Assembly (NCBI GenBank): GCA_022447405.1 | Contig: JAKVCE010000020.1 | Coordinates: 1 to 9,934, forward strand | Direction: 5' to 3' | Source of the DNA: Planctomycetota bacterium | Lineage (GTDB): Bacteria; Planctomycetota; UBA1135; GCA-002686595 | Length of the DNA stretch: 9,934 bases | In this document: piece by piece, positions 1-6,870 of the stretch | Layout of the letters: each line of letters starts with the position of its first letter | Position numbering within the stretch: position 1 is the first letter of the stretch | Made by a program: the position numbers and the translations under genes | The notes under the pieces: model-generated | The model's input: the letters and a program-made list of their open reading frames with translations, nothing else | Database searches by the model: none | Told to the model about the DNA's origin: nothing

Positions 1-179
1 ACTACCTCCGCTGCCAGCTGATTCACGGCGCCGCGACGCGGGGGAGCTCGCTCAACCGCGACACAGTGCGGAGCTGCCTCGGAGCGCTGAGCTCGCTCCT
101 GCCCGTCATCCTCAAGGTCGTCATGGAGAACGGCATTGAGACTGACTGGGGGCCTGCCTGCTATCCAGTCGTCAAGTGA
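1..179 (+). CDS. C-terminal fragment of a HEPN-domain protein
   Basis: The open frame enters from outside the window (first full codon at 3) and stops with TGA at 177-179, leaving 58 visible residues. Near the start is RCQLIHG, which fits the HEPN Rx4-6H signature (R, four residues, H). It is followed by an 'SSLNRDTVR' stretch, a hydrophobic helix (LLPVILKVVM) and a 'WGPACYPVV' tail. I recall this arrangement from the C-terminus of a widespread HEPN (Apea-like) family whose usual motif reads RNQ(L/V)xHG. HEPN proteins are all-alpha and often act as metal-independent RNases in defence or toxin systems, with R and H as active residues. Here R and H are kept, but the usual N after R is C. The N-terminal domain that would define its role is missing. 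The next gene starts 16 nt downstream on the same strand. Family recognition is from memory, and the RNase activity is an inference. Confidence 0.72.
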   Translation, partial: YLRCQLIHGAATRGSSLNRDTVRSCLGALSSLLPVILKVVMENGIETDWGPACYPVVK

Positions 180-195
180 GCTCTGGGCACAGTCC

Positions 196-1086
196 ATGTC
201 TACGAGAGAGCAAGCCACGATCCAGACCGCGCACCTCGGGCGCGCTGGGGGAGACCCGGAGGGGATGCGTGCTCTCACGGCGGCCTTTGAGGCAGGGAAC
301 CCGGGCTACTCCGTCGAGAGCGCGGCGACCCTTCAGTCCCTCGAGGCTGGAGCGAGCGCGAAGGCAGCCTTCATCACGAGCGGCGCAGCGGGAGCCAGGG
401 TCAGCGTGAGCGGCGAAGAGGTCGCGCGCTCCTCCGTGACGGTGGGCGACCTCCTCTGGCTGCGGAGCGGAGAGGAGCTCACGCTCGACGCGCCTTGCGA
501 TGCCGTCCTCTTCACCGTGCCTGGAGAGCTCCCGGCTGAGCTCCCTACCTTCATCCGCCCTGACCACGACCCGAAGATCACAGACACCCCCGGCGGCTGC
601 GCCGAGGAAGAGCGCGCCTACCGCCGCATCCTCGTCACTTGGCTCGCCGACAACGGCCCCTACACCTTCGAGGGCTTGAACGCTCACCGCGTGCGCATGT
701 GGAACTCCTTCAGCCACTACCACCCGCCCGAGGGCGGCTTCGACGAGCTCTACGTCGTGCAAGAGGTTGAGGAGGGAGGGCGCATCCACACCAGCGTCGC
801 GCGGGAGCGGATCGAGGCGCACGAGGAGCTCGAGCTCGAGGAGGCAGGGGAGCTCGTCCAGACGCTCACGCCGGAGGCGGGTGACCTCATGTACATCCCG
901 CGCGGCGTGATCCACAGGGCTGTCGGCGGAGTGCTCGCGCAGGTCGTCACGGTGCCCGGCTTCAAGCCAGGCTTCGAGATCGGCGTGGATCATCACCTCC
1001 GCGCCATCAACGAGCGCCTCGGTCTCGAGGGCGAGGCGGCGCTGCCCTATCAGCAGGACGCGTCAGCAGGACCGCTCATCAAGTGA
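196..1086 (+). CDS. Two-domain cupin protein, substrate unknown
   Basis: A 296-residue soluble protein with no signal peptide. The C-terminal half is a classic metal-binding cupin barrel. Motif 1 is HYHPPEGGFDE, with H174, H176 and E184 as ligands. Motif 2 is GDLMYIPRGVIH, with H240 as the fourth ligand. An N-terminal beta-rich segment (about 60-112, with VTVGDLLWLRSGE) looks like a second, degenerate cupin without the histidines, so this is probably a bicupin. Such folds serve dioxygenases, isomerases and sugar or small-molecule binding proteins; nothing here fixes the substrate. I chose ATG 196, which is in frame and lies just after the upstream stop. A TTG at 136 would add 20 residues but overlaps the HEPN gene, and an internal ATG at 265 is possible. 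No clear Shine-Dalgarno precedes 196. trmL follows after 4 nt, so the two are likely one transcript. Confidence 0.85.
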   Translation: MSTREQATIQTAHLGRAGGDPEGMRALTAAFEAGNPGYSVESAATLQSLEAGASAKAAFITSGAAGARVSVSGEEVARSSVTVGDLLWLRSGEELTLDAPCDAVLFTVPGELPAELPTFIRPDHDPKITDTPGGCAEEERAYRRILVTWLADNGPYTFEGLNAHRVRMWNSFSHYHPPEGGFDELYVVQEVEEGGRIHTSVARERIEAHEELELEEAGELVQTLTPEAGDLMYIPRGVIHRAVGGVLAQVVTVPGFKPGFEIGVDHHLRAINERLGLEGEAALPYQQDASAGPLIK

Positions 1087-1090
1087 CGCC

Positions 1091-1636
1091 ATGGAGCTCG
1101 TCCTCGTCCACCCTGAGATCCCGCACAACACCGGCTGCGCGGCGCGGCTAGGCGCGGCGCTCGGCCTGACGCTGCACCTCGTGGAGCCCCTCGGCTTCAC
1201 CCTCGAGGACCGCTATCTGAAGCGCGCAGGCCTCGACTACTGGCCCAACGTGGAGCTGTGCGTCCACGAGGATTGGGACGCGGCGCGCGCGGCGCTCTCT
1301 GCGAGCTCAGCGCGTCCGATCTCGGAGCGGCTCAGGCTCTTCACCGCGCGCGGCGGCGCCTCCCTCTTCGAGGCCAGCTTCGCAGCAGACGACGTCTTGG
1401 TCTTCGGGAGTGAGAGCGCTGGCCTGCCGCCCGAGCTCTTAGCGGAGCACGAGGAGGGCCGGGTCTATATCCCGATCGAGCGCTCTGTGAGGAGCCTCAA
1501 CTTGGCGAACGTGGTCTGCCTCGCGGCCTACACCGCCCTCGACAGGGCCGGCGTGCCCTTGCCCGATAATGACGGCGGCTTCGAGCCCCACCCAGACGCC
1601 GGCCAGGTCTCTCCGAGCGCGCGCGTCCGCGATTGA
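1091..1636 (+). CDS. trmL: tRNA (cytidine/uridine-34-2'-O)-methyltransferase TrmL
   Basis: A SPOUT-class (SpoU) methyltransferase of 181 residues. E. coli TrmL/YibK is about 157, so this one has a short extra insert at about 68-80 and a charged tail after 155. TrmL puts a 2'-O-methyl group from SAM on the wobble base (position 34) of leucine tRNAs, acting as a homodimer in the cytoplasm. All three SPOUT motifs are readable. Motif 1 is PEIPHNTGCAAR (N13, R19). Motif 2 is VFGSESAGLP at 104-113. Motif 3 is IPI...RSLNLANVV at 127-142, which forms the trefoil-knot SAM site. LKRAGLDYW at 43-51 matches the TrmL-specific 'RRAGLDY' stretch and separates it from other SpoU enzymes. It starts at ATG 1091, 4 nt after the cupin stop, with no obvious ribosome site, so it probably depends on cupin translation. 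Recognition is strong. Confidence 0.93.
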   Translation: MELVLVHPEIPHNTGCAARLGAALGLTLHLVEPLGFTLEDRYLKRAGLDYWPNVELCVHEDWDAARAALSASSARPISERLRLFTARGGASLFEASFAADDVLVFGSESAGLPPELLAEHEEGRVYIPIERSVRSLNLANVVCLAAYTALDRAGVPLPDNDGGFEPHPDAGQVSPSARVRD

Positions 1637-1640
1637 GCGA

Positions 1641-1676
1641 CGAGAATCAGGGGTTCTCGAGGCCCGAGAGAGCCTC
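1641..1676. repeat. Nested inverted repeats between trmL and transporter gene
   Basis: Three overlapping stems share arms. CGAGAA (1641-1646) pairs with TTCTCG (1654-1659). TCTCG (1655-1659) pairs with CGAGA (1665-1669). GAGGC (1659-1663) pairs with GCCTC (1672-1676). The first two cannot form together, which is how attenuators are built. No U-run follows, so this is not a standard intrinsic terminator. It may simply end the cupin-trmL transcript or control the gene that starts at about 1700. Confidence 0.4.
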
Positions 1677-1699
1677 CGCGCGTTACAAAGCCGGTGAGC

Positions 1700-3025
1700 A
1701 TGAGCGCTACGAACGAGAACCCGGTCACTACGCGGCAGGTCTTCACCGCCTGGTGGCCCCTGGCGGCGAGCTGGCTGCTCATGGGGGCGGAGATGTCCCT
1801 CGTGAGCGCGGCGGTGGCGCGGCTCTCGGACGCGAAGTTTCACCTCGCGGCCTTCGGCGGGATCGTCTTCCCGCTCTCTCTCTTGATCGAGGCGCCCATC
1901 ATCATGATGTTGGCCGCGTCCACGGCGCTCTCCGTGGATCGTGACTCCTTCCAGCGCCTCAAGCGCTTCACGACCTACGCTGGCGCGGGGCTCTCCCTCC
2001 TGCACGCGCTCGTCGCGTTCACTCCGCTCTACGACCTCTTGGTCATCCCCATCCTCGATCCGCCTACAGAGGCCATCGAGCCGGGCCGGCTCGGGCTCAT
2101 GCTGATGACGCCGTGGAGCTGGGCGATCGCTGACCGTCGCTTCCACCAGGGCCTCCTGATCCGCTTCGACCGCTCGAAGAAGGTGGGCACGGGGACGATC
2201 GTGAGGCTGATCGTCACCTGCTCCGTGTTGGGGGCGGGGGTCCTGCACGGCGGCTTCCCCGGCATCGCCGTCGCGGGGGTGGGCCTGAGCTGCGGGGTCA
2301 CCGCGGAGCTCATCTCGGCGCGCCTCTTCGCGCGCTCTGTGATCAGCGGGCCGCTCGAGCGCGCGCCGCTGGCAGAGCCCCTGACCCTCCCGCGGCTGCT
2401 CAAGTTCTACATCCCCTTGGCTTTGACCCCGCTCCTCAACCTGCTCGTCCAACCGATCGGCTCCGCGAGCATCTCGAGGATGCCCGTGCCCCTGGAGAAC
2501 CTCGCGGCCTGGCCGCCCGTCAGCGGGCTGATCTTCATGTCGCGCTCGACCGGGGTGGCCTTCAACGAGGTGGTCGTGAGCCTCTCGGGCCGTGCTGGAG
2601 CGAGGCCAGCGCTAGGGCGCTTCGCTCTCTGGCTCTCAATTGGACTCTGCGCCTTCCTCGCGCTCATCTCGCTGACGCCGCTCTCCTCGCTCTGGTTCAA
2701 GGGGATCTCCGGGCTCAGCCCTGAGCTCGTCGAGATCGCGCGTCTGGCCGTCCCCCTGGGGATCCTCTTGCCGGCCATGACGGTCTACCAGAGCCTGCAC
2801 ACGGGCTACCTCGTGAACGCACACAAGACGCGCGCTGTGCCAGAGTCCGTGGCGCTCTTCCTCATCGTGACTACGGCCTGCCTCACCATCGGCGCGTGGA
2901 CGGACGCGCTGCCCGGGGTGAAGGTGACGCTGCTCTCGATCACCGCCGGTGCGGCCGCACAGAACCTCTGGCTCTGGTACAGGCAGCGATCCCTCAGCGA
3001 GCTCGACACCCCCGCGGAGAGCTAG
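1700..3025 (+). CDS. MATE/ANKH-like (MOP-superfamily) multispanning membrane transporter
   Basis: A 441-residue hydrophobic protein with roughly 10-12 membrane segments in two similar halves. The first half covers about 14-215. The second starts near 232 with KFYIPLALTPLLNLLVQPI, followed by an ISRMP segment at 258-262. The halves and the 'xxPLALxxLLxxxxQPIxxAxISR' pattern resemble MATE/MOP flippases, especially bacterial relatives of the ANKH (progressive ankylosis) family. Members export small molecules, citrate/pyrophosphate-like anions, drugs or lipid-linked sugars; the substrate here cannot be read from sequence. ATG 1700 is preferred; GTG 1694 in the same frame adds two residues. A TACAAA (1684-1689) could be a -10 box giving an almost leaderless mRNA. 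The stop TAG (3023-3025) overlaps the stop of the convergent glycosyltransferase gene. The membrane nature is clear; the family call is moderate. Confidence 0.65.
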   Translation: MSATNENPVTTRQVFTAWWPLAASWLLMGAEMSLVSAAVARLSDAKFHLAAFGGIVFPLSLLIEAPIIMMLAASTALSVDRDSFQRLKRFTTYAGAGLSLLHALVAFTPLYDLLVIPILDPPTEAIEPGRLGLMLMTPWSWAIADRRFHQGLLIRFDRSKKVGTGTIVRLIVTCSVLGAGVLHGGFPGIAVAGVGLSCGVTAELISARLFARSVISGPLERAPLAEPLTLPRLLKFYIPLALTPLLNLLVQPIGSASISRMPVPLENLAAWPPVSGLIFMSRSTGVAFNEVVVSLSGRAGARPALGRFALWLSIGLCAFLALISLTPLSSLWFKGISGLSPELVEIARLAVPLGILLPAMTVYQSLHTGYLVNAHKTRAVPESVALFLIVTTACLTIGAWTDALPGVKVTLLSITAGAAAQNLWLWYRQRSLSELDTPAES

Positions 3026-4641
3026 GGCTGCTCTCGCAGGGCGCGCTCCCAGTAGGCGCGCGCCTTGGCGGTGTCCTTCGTGTAGCGCAGCAAGAGCAAG
3101 CTGTCGGACTCTCCGAGCGGCGCGACCTCAGGGACGCAGGAGTCTCTCAGGGCGTCGTCCCGAGCGTCACCGGCGATGACGTTGCGCATCACGAGCGCGG
3201 CCGCTTCGCGGGCAGCGAACTCATCCGCTGAGCTCAAGGGCCGCTTCACCGCGCGCACGCCGAACCAGGTCGGCTCCCGATCGAGGGGGGGACGGAGGAA
3301 GCGCTGCCTGGAGACGCGCCGCTCGTGCCCTGCGCTGCGGCCTCTGACGCGCACGGCGACCTTCGTCACCTCCGGGTCTACGAGGCCGTTGCGGTCGTGG
3401 ATCCGGATGCCCGACTCGTAGCCGATGGCGCCAATGGCGCCGAGGACGATGCTGTCGCCCTCCTGCGCGTGCTCCTTGAGGGCGCGGCCGATCATCCGCC
3501 AGGTCGGGATGTTGCGCCGCGCCTTCTCCAGGCGGTCCAGCTCGGTCTCGTAGCCGTCCTTGAAGCCGCGGAAGTCGAGGGCGACGCGAGCCTTCACAGG
3601 GAGGAGGTGGAGCCCGAAGGCGCTGAGGCAGCCGAGGAGTGGCAGCGCTACGCGCCATCCTGCGCGCCCGTCCCTCCCGTGCAGGCCCGCTGCGATGAGG
3701 ACGGCGAGGAAGGGGACGGTGGGGGCGAGGAAGCGGAAGAAGGGCATCCAGTCGCCTCCCGAGAGGAGGGCGAAGAGCACGCCGCCGTCGACGAGCACGC
3801 CTGCAGAGAGCGCGAGCTTGGCCGCGGGAGAGCGCAGCGCGCGCAGGGAGAGCGCGGTTGCGATGAGGGGAGTGATGGAGATGACGAGCCAGCTCGCGAT
3901 GTAGCGCAGCCCGCGTCCGAGGGTCTCTCCGTCTAGTCCGGCCTTGGCGTGCACCGTGTTGGGCAGCCACTCTCCATAGGTGTAGAGCCGCCAAGTCATC
4001 ACGCAGGCGAAGGCGATGAGGCCGGGGGTGATGAGCTGAAGGTGAGCCCGCCACCGTGATCGGTCAGCGACGCTGACCGCGAAGAACACGCCGAGGAGCC
4101 AGAGGACGCCCTCGACGCGTGCGGTCACGAGGAGGGCGCCGAAGAGGGTCGCGAGCGCCGTCCCGCCTCCGTCTCTCGTCAGCTCGCGCCAGAGGCCAAA
4201 GAGCGCGAGGGTGAAGAGGGCGGTCTCCAAGCCGCCGGTGGTCCACGCCGCGAGGTCAGCGGAGAGACCGATGGTGAGGGCGCCGCCGTAGCGCGCCGCC
4301 TTGGAGATGGGGAGCCGGGCGAGGACGTCCGCTGCGAGGGCGGTGGTCGCGAGGGCGCAGAGGGCGGAGAGGAGGTGCGCGCTCGTGTCGAGGGGCGCGC
4401 CGAGGCGAGCCGCGAGGCTCATGAGGAAGACCCAGGCGAGGTCGCTGTAGCCCTCGACGAGCTCGCCTGCGTGGTAGACCGGTCCGAGGCCGTTGGCCCA
4501 GTTCTCTGCGTAGCGGAAGACGATGAAGGCGTCGTCGACGAAGAAGCGGAGGTGCCACGCCAAGAAGGCCAGGGGGAGGAGCGCGGCGGCGAAGAGCGGG
4601 GCGGCGCGTCCGGGGCTAGGGGCTGTGGCGGGAGGGGTCAT
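3022..4641 (-). CDS. GT-C membrane glycosyltransferase, AftB-like
   Basis: A 539-residue polytopic protein. A first membrane helix (about 15-33) is followed at once by DDAF (D36-D37), the acidic pair in the first outer loop of GT-C enzymes. Next come YAENWANGLGPVY and EGYS (63-66), then GLETALF (137-143), ARVEG (174-178), a GGDWMPFFRF loop (295-304) and a soluble C-terminal part with GAIGYESG and DRNGLVD (404-422). I know this pattern from the AftB arabinofuranosyltransferase-like group. They move a sugar from a polyprenyl-phosphate donor to a cell-envelope glycan on the outer face of the cytoplasmic membrane. Donor and acceptor are unknown here. About 8-10 membrane segments lie within 1-345. 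ATG at 4641 is preferred. It is divergent from the rlmD-like gene (78 nt between starts) and convergent with the transporter gene, so it is probably monocistronic. Confidence 0.78.
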   Translation of the reverse strand: MTPPATAPSPGRAAPLFAAALLPLAFLAWHLRFFVDDAFIVFRYAENWANGLGPVYHAGELVEGYSDLAWVFLMSLAARLGAPLDTSAHLLSALCALATTALAADVLARLPISKAARYGGALTIGLSADLAAWTTGGLETALFTLALFGLWRELTRDGGGTALATLFGALLVTARVEGVLWLLGVFFAVSVADRSRWRAHLQLITPGLIAFACVMTWRLYTYGEWLPNTVHAKAGLDGETLGRGLRYIASWLVISITPLIATALSLRALRSPAAKLALSAGVLVDGGVLFALLSGGDWMPFFRFLAPTVPFLAVLIAAGLHGRDGRAGWRVALPLLGCLSAFGLHLLPVKARVALDFRGFKDGYETELDRLEKARRNIPTWRMIGRALKEHAQEGDSIVLGAIGAIGYESGIRIHDRNGLVDPEVTKVAVRVRGRSAGHERRVSRQRFLRPPLDREPTWFGVRAVKRPLSSADEFAAREAAALVMRNVIAGDARDDALRDSCVPEVAPLGESDSLLLLRYTKDTAKARAYWERALREQP

Positions 4642-4649
4642 CGTCGGAA

Positions 4650-4662
4650 ACGTACGTGTACG
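4650..4662. repeat. Palindrome in the divergent spacer upstream of the GT-C and rlmD-like genes
   Basis: ACGTACGT at 4650-4657 is a perfect 8-nt palindrome. It overlaps a second inverted repeat, CGTAC-GT-GTACG (4651-4662). It sits 9 nt upstream of the glycosyltransferase start and within the 78-nt divergent spacer, a normal place for an operator. No regulator is identified. Confidence 0.3.
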
Positions 4663-4704
4663 AAGATGTCATCGGTAGGGAAACCGCAGCGAAGTTCCTC
4701 GGGT

Positions 4705-4712
4705 GCTAGGCT
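4705..4712 (+). promoter_or_regulatory. Candidate -10 box for a leaderless rlmD operon mRNA
   Basis: TGCTAGGCT-type sequence (-10 TAGGCT at 4707-4712, with an extended-10 TG just upstream) ends 7 nt before ATG 4720. Transcription would then begin at or very near the A of the start codon, which fits the absence of a Shine-Dalgarno there. No convincing -35 is visible. Confidence 0.4.
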
Positions 4713-4719
4713 CTCTCCC

Positions 4720-6120
4720 ATGGACACCGTCGCGAGGAGGCCCAAGAAGGGTGAGGAGGTCGAGGTCGTGGTCGAGACGATCGACCGCCGCGGCCGCGCC
4801 CTCGGGGAGACTGGGGGGCATCCGATGGCCCTCCCGCGCGGGCTCCCAGGGGACAAGCTGCGGGCGCGGGTGACGCGGCGGCGGCGCAAGGAGCTCTATG
4901 GCGTCCCCTTGGAGGTGCTCGAGCGCAGCCCAGATCACGTGCAAGCTCGCTGCTCCCACGCAAAGAGCTGCGGCGGCTGCCGCTTCCAGGACCTCGCCTA
5001 CGAGGCGCAGCTCGAGCTCTTGCGTGGCCACATCTCTCAAGCCCTCGCGGAGGCCTTCGTCCCACACGGCGGCGTTGACCCTGTCATTGCATGCCCTGAA
5101 CCTTGGGGCTACCGCAACAAGATGGAGCTCAGCTTCGGGGCGATCCGTTGGGTGGAGGAGGAAGAGCCAGAGGGGGTCGAGCGTGACTTCGCTCTCGGCT
5201 TCCACGCCCCAGGTCGCTTTGACCGGGTCCTCGATGTGAGCGAGTGCCACCTCCTCTTCGAGGGCGGGATCGAGCTCGTGCGCTCAGCGCGCGCCCTCGC
5301 GAGAGAGCTCGAGCTCAGCGCTTGGAATCAGCACACCCACGAGGGCTGCCTGCGTCACCTCGTCCTGCGGCGAGGGGTCCACACCGAGGAGACCTTGGCC
5401 TATCTCGTGACCTCGCGGGTTGGTGCGGACGTGGACGAGTTTTTGGCGCGCTTCGCTGAACTCCACCCGGAGCTCACCACGCTGGTGCACGGTGTGAACG
5501 CGGGGGTCGCTGACGTCGCCAAGGCCGAGGAGCGCCGGGTCATCAAGGGGGAGGGCTGGATCACAGAGCGCCTCCACGGCGTGGAGTTCCGCATCTCTCC
5601 GGAGAGCTTCTTCCAGACGAACACCTTGCAGGCGGAGCGGCTCTTTGAGGTCGTCCTTGAGGAGGCTTGCGCAAGAGGTGCGGAGCTCGTCCACGACCTC
5701 TACTGCGGCGCGGGGAGCATCTCGCTCCTCTTGGCGAGGTCCGTCGGACGCGTGACGGGCTTCGAGCTCTCAGAAGAGGCGGTCGCTGACGCCGTGGAGA
5801 ACGCGCGCCGAAACCAGATCACGAACGCTGAGTTCGTCGCCGGAGACCTCGCCGAGACGATCGCCGGGGTGAGCGAGCGCCCGGACGTACTCGTGTGCGA
5901 CCCCCCTCGCTCAGGGATGCACGAGCGGGTCGTAGAGCGTCTCATCGAGCTCAGCCCTGCCCGCATCGTTCACGTCTCTTGCAACGCTCACGCCGCAGCC
6001 CGTGACCTCGCGCGGCTGGTCCACAACGGCTACGAGCTCGTGCGGGCGAGGCCAGTGGATCTCTTCCCGCACACGCCGCACGTCGAGTGCGTGTTCACCC
6101 TTGAGCGGAGCTCGTCATGA
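4720..6120 (+). CDS. rlmD: 23S rRNA (uracil-5)-methyltransferase, RlmD/RumA type
   Basis: A 466-residue SAM-dependent m5U methyltransferase of the TrmA/RumA family; RlmD makes m5U1939 in E. coli 23S rRNA. An N-terminal TRAM RNA-binding domain lies at about 8-70. A [4Fe-4S] cysteine set follows: C78, C84, C87 (CSHAKSCGGC) and C176 (SECHLL), as in RumA. The C-terminal Rossmann domain has SFFQTN (Q299), DLYCGAGSISL (326-336, SAM loop), DPPRSG (394-399), the catalytic VSCNAHAAARDL (C421) and the general-base HVECV (E456). All key residues are intact. The open frame runs upstream to 4375, but that part is the shadow of the opposite-strand glycosyltransferase; ATG 4720 starts just before the TRAM domain. 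ATG 4666 is an alternative adding 18 residues. It is the first gene of a three-gene operon. The exact target uridine is inferred; it could be another m5U site. Confidence 0.92.
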   Translation: MDTVARRPKKGEEVEVVVETIDRRGRALGETGGHPMALPRGLPGDKLRARVTRRRRKELYGVPLEVLERSPDHVQARCSHAKSCGGCRFQDLAYEAQLELLRGHISQALAEAFVPHGGVDPVIACPEPWGYRNKMELSFGAIRWVEEEEPEGVERDFALGFHAPGRFDRVLDVSECHLLFEGGIELVRSARALARELELSAWNQHTHEGCLRHLVLRRGVHTEETLAYLVTSRVGADVDEFLARFAELHPELTTLVHGVNAGVADVAKAEERRVIKGEGWITERLHGVEFRISPESFFQTNTLQAERLFEVVLEEACARGAELVHDLYCGAGSISLLLARSVGRVTGFELSEEAVADAVENARRNQITNAEFVAGDLAETIAGVSERPDVLVCDPPRSGMHERVVERLIELSPARIVHVSCNAHAAARDLARLVHNGYELVRARPVDLFPHTPHVECVFTLERSSS

Positions 6121-6296
6121 CAGGGCTCTGTCCGTCCTGCGCCCATGTGCGTGTCATCGAGAGCGCGACTGGATCTCGCTTCTTGATGTGCCGCTTGGCG
6201 AAGGAGGACCCGGGCTTCATGAAGTACCCGCCGCAGCCGGTGATCCGCTGCGCAGGCCATGAGGCGCAATCCAACCCTAAGGAGCCCGAAGAGTGA
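6117..6296 (+). CDS. 59-residue cysteine-rich small protein, possible zinc binder
   Basis: This short frame starts with an ATG that overlaps the rlmD-like stop (ATGA) and ends with a TGA that overlaps the next gene's GTG (GTGA). GGAG sits 6 nt before its ATG. The protein has CPSC (C5, C8), then C25 in LMCRLA, a 'KYPPQP' stretch and CAGH (C45, H48). The spaced Cys/His suggests one small metal-binding knuckle. I recall similar short proteins (CPxCxHV...CR...YPPQPVxxCxGxE) as uncharacterised hypotheticals in GC-rich bacteria, but I cannot verify this. Because translation is locked between an RNA methyltransferase and an AlgH protein, it is surely expressed. Whether it helps RNA modification or has its own role is unknown. 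Confidence 0.82.
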   Translation: MTGLCPSCAHVRVIESATGSRFLMCRLAKEDPGFMKYPPQPVIRCAGHEAQSNPKEPEE

Positions 6297-6859
6297 GCGA
6301 GCTCCGCGCCGTGCCGGGGACTGTGCTCGCAGCCTCTCCTGACTTGCCCGACTCGAGCTTCTCGCACGCGGCGATCGTGGTCTGTGAGCACGCAGCAGAG
6401 GGGGCCTTCGGGCTCGTCTTCAACCGCCCGGCGGGGATCTCCTTGCGACAGGTGTTCCCGGAGCATCCGCTCCTCGCCTCCTCAGAGCTCACGGTCTACT
6501 GGGGCGGGCCGGTCGGTATGGACAGCGCCCAGTTCCTGCACCGGGTTCCCGAGCTGATCCACGGCGGAGAGGAGCTCGCTCATGGCGTGCACCTCGGGGG
6601 CGACTTTGAGGAGCTCGCGAACCTGATCCACGAGGACCCGGACCGCGCGTCTGAGAGCGTCCGGATGTTCGTGGGCTACTCGGGCTGGGCTGATGGGCAG
6701 CTCGATGAGGAGCTCTCAAGCGGCTCCTGGCTCCCAGCTGTCCTCGACCCCGACGTCCTCTTCAGCGAGGGAGAGGAGTCCGCGTGGCGCGCGGTGATCC
6801 GGTCTGTCAGCGGCTTGGACGGCCTCTCACACCAGCCGCCTGACTCGAGCTGGAACTGA
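6293..6859 (+). CDS. algH: AlgH/YqgE family protein (DUF179)
   Basis: A 188-residue protein, the typical length of the family (E. coli YqgE is about 187). Recognisable blocks are PGTVLAASPDLPDSSFSHA near the N-terminus, then the family signature GAFGLVFNRP (37-46), YWGGPVG in the middle, and GYSGWADGQLDEEL before the C-terminal GSWLP segment. The family is named after Pseudomonas AlgH, linked to alginate regulation, but its biochemical role remains unsettled. GTG 6293 is the start: AAGGAG (6279-6284) lies 8 nt upstream inside the preceding gene, and the start overlaps that gene's stop. It is the last gene of the rlmD operon. The convergent beta-helix gene ends 11 nt away, so no separate terminator fits between them. 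The protein identity is firm; the gene symbol is by family only. Confidence 0.92.
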   Translation: MSELRAVPGTVLAASPDLPDSSFSHAAIVVCEHAAEGAFGLVFNRPAGISLRQVFPEHPLLASSELTVYWGGPVGMDSAQFLHRVPELIHGGEELAHGVHLGGDFEELANLIHEDPDRASESVRMFVGYSGWADGQLDEELSSGSWLPAVLDPDVLFSEGEESAWRAVIRSVSGLDGLSHQPPDSSWN

Positions 6860-6870
6860 TCCCGTCCGCT

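Noticed and set aside
136..195. TTG start for the cupin
   Set aside because: Would overlap the HEPN reading frame, uses a rare start and adds no domain; ATG 196 preferred.
172..996. Long - strand open frame opposite the cupin gene
   Set aside because: Shadow frame in GC-rich DNA; low-complexity Arg/Glu/Leu-rich translation with no family look, fully covered by the cupin.
1439..2452. 337-codon - strand open frame
   Set aside because: Runs across the trmL end, the spacer and the transporter gene; translation is Arg/Glu/Gln/His-rich noise typical of an antisense GC frame.
3325..3936. 203-codon + strand open frame inside the glycosyltransferase gene
   Set aside because: Antisense shadow with Glu/Ala-rich composition; the opposite frame has clear GT-C motifs and membrane helices.
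4375..4719. N-terminal extension of the rlmD-like frame
   Set aside because: Overlaps the divergent glycosyltransferase coding sequence and adds low-complexity residues before the TRAM domain; ATG 4720 is better.
6860..6870. Terminator between algH-like and beta-helix genes
   Set aside because: Only 11 nt and no stem with a T-run is visible.
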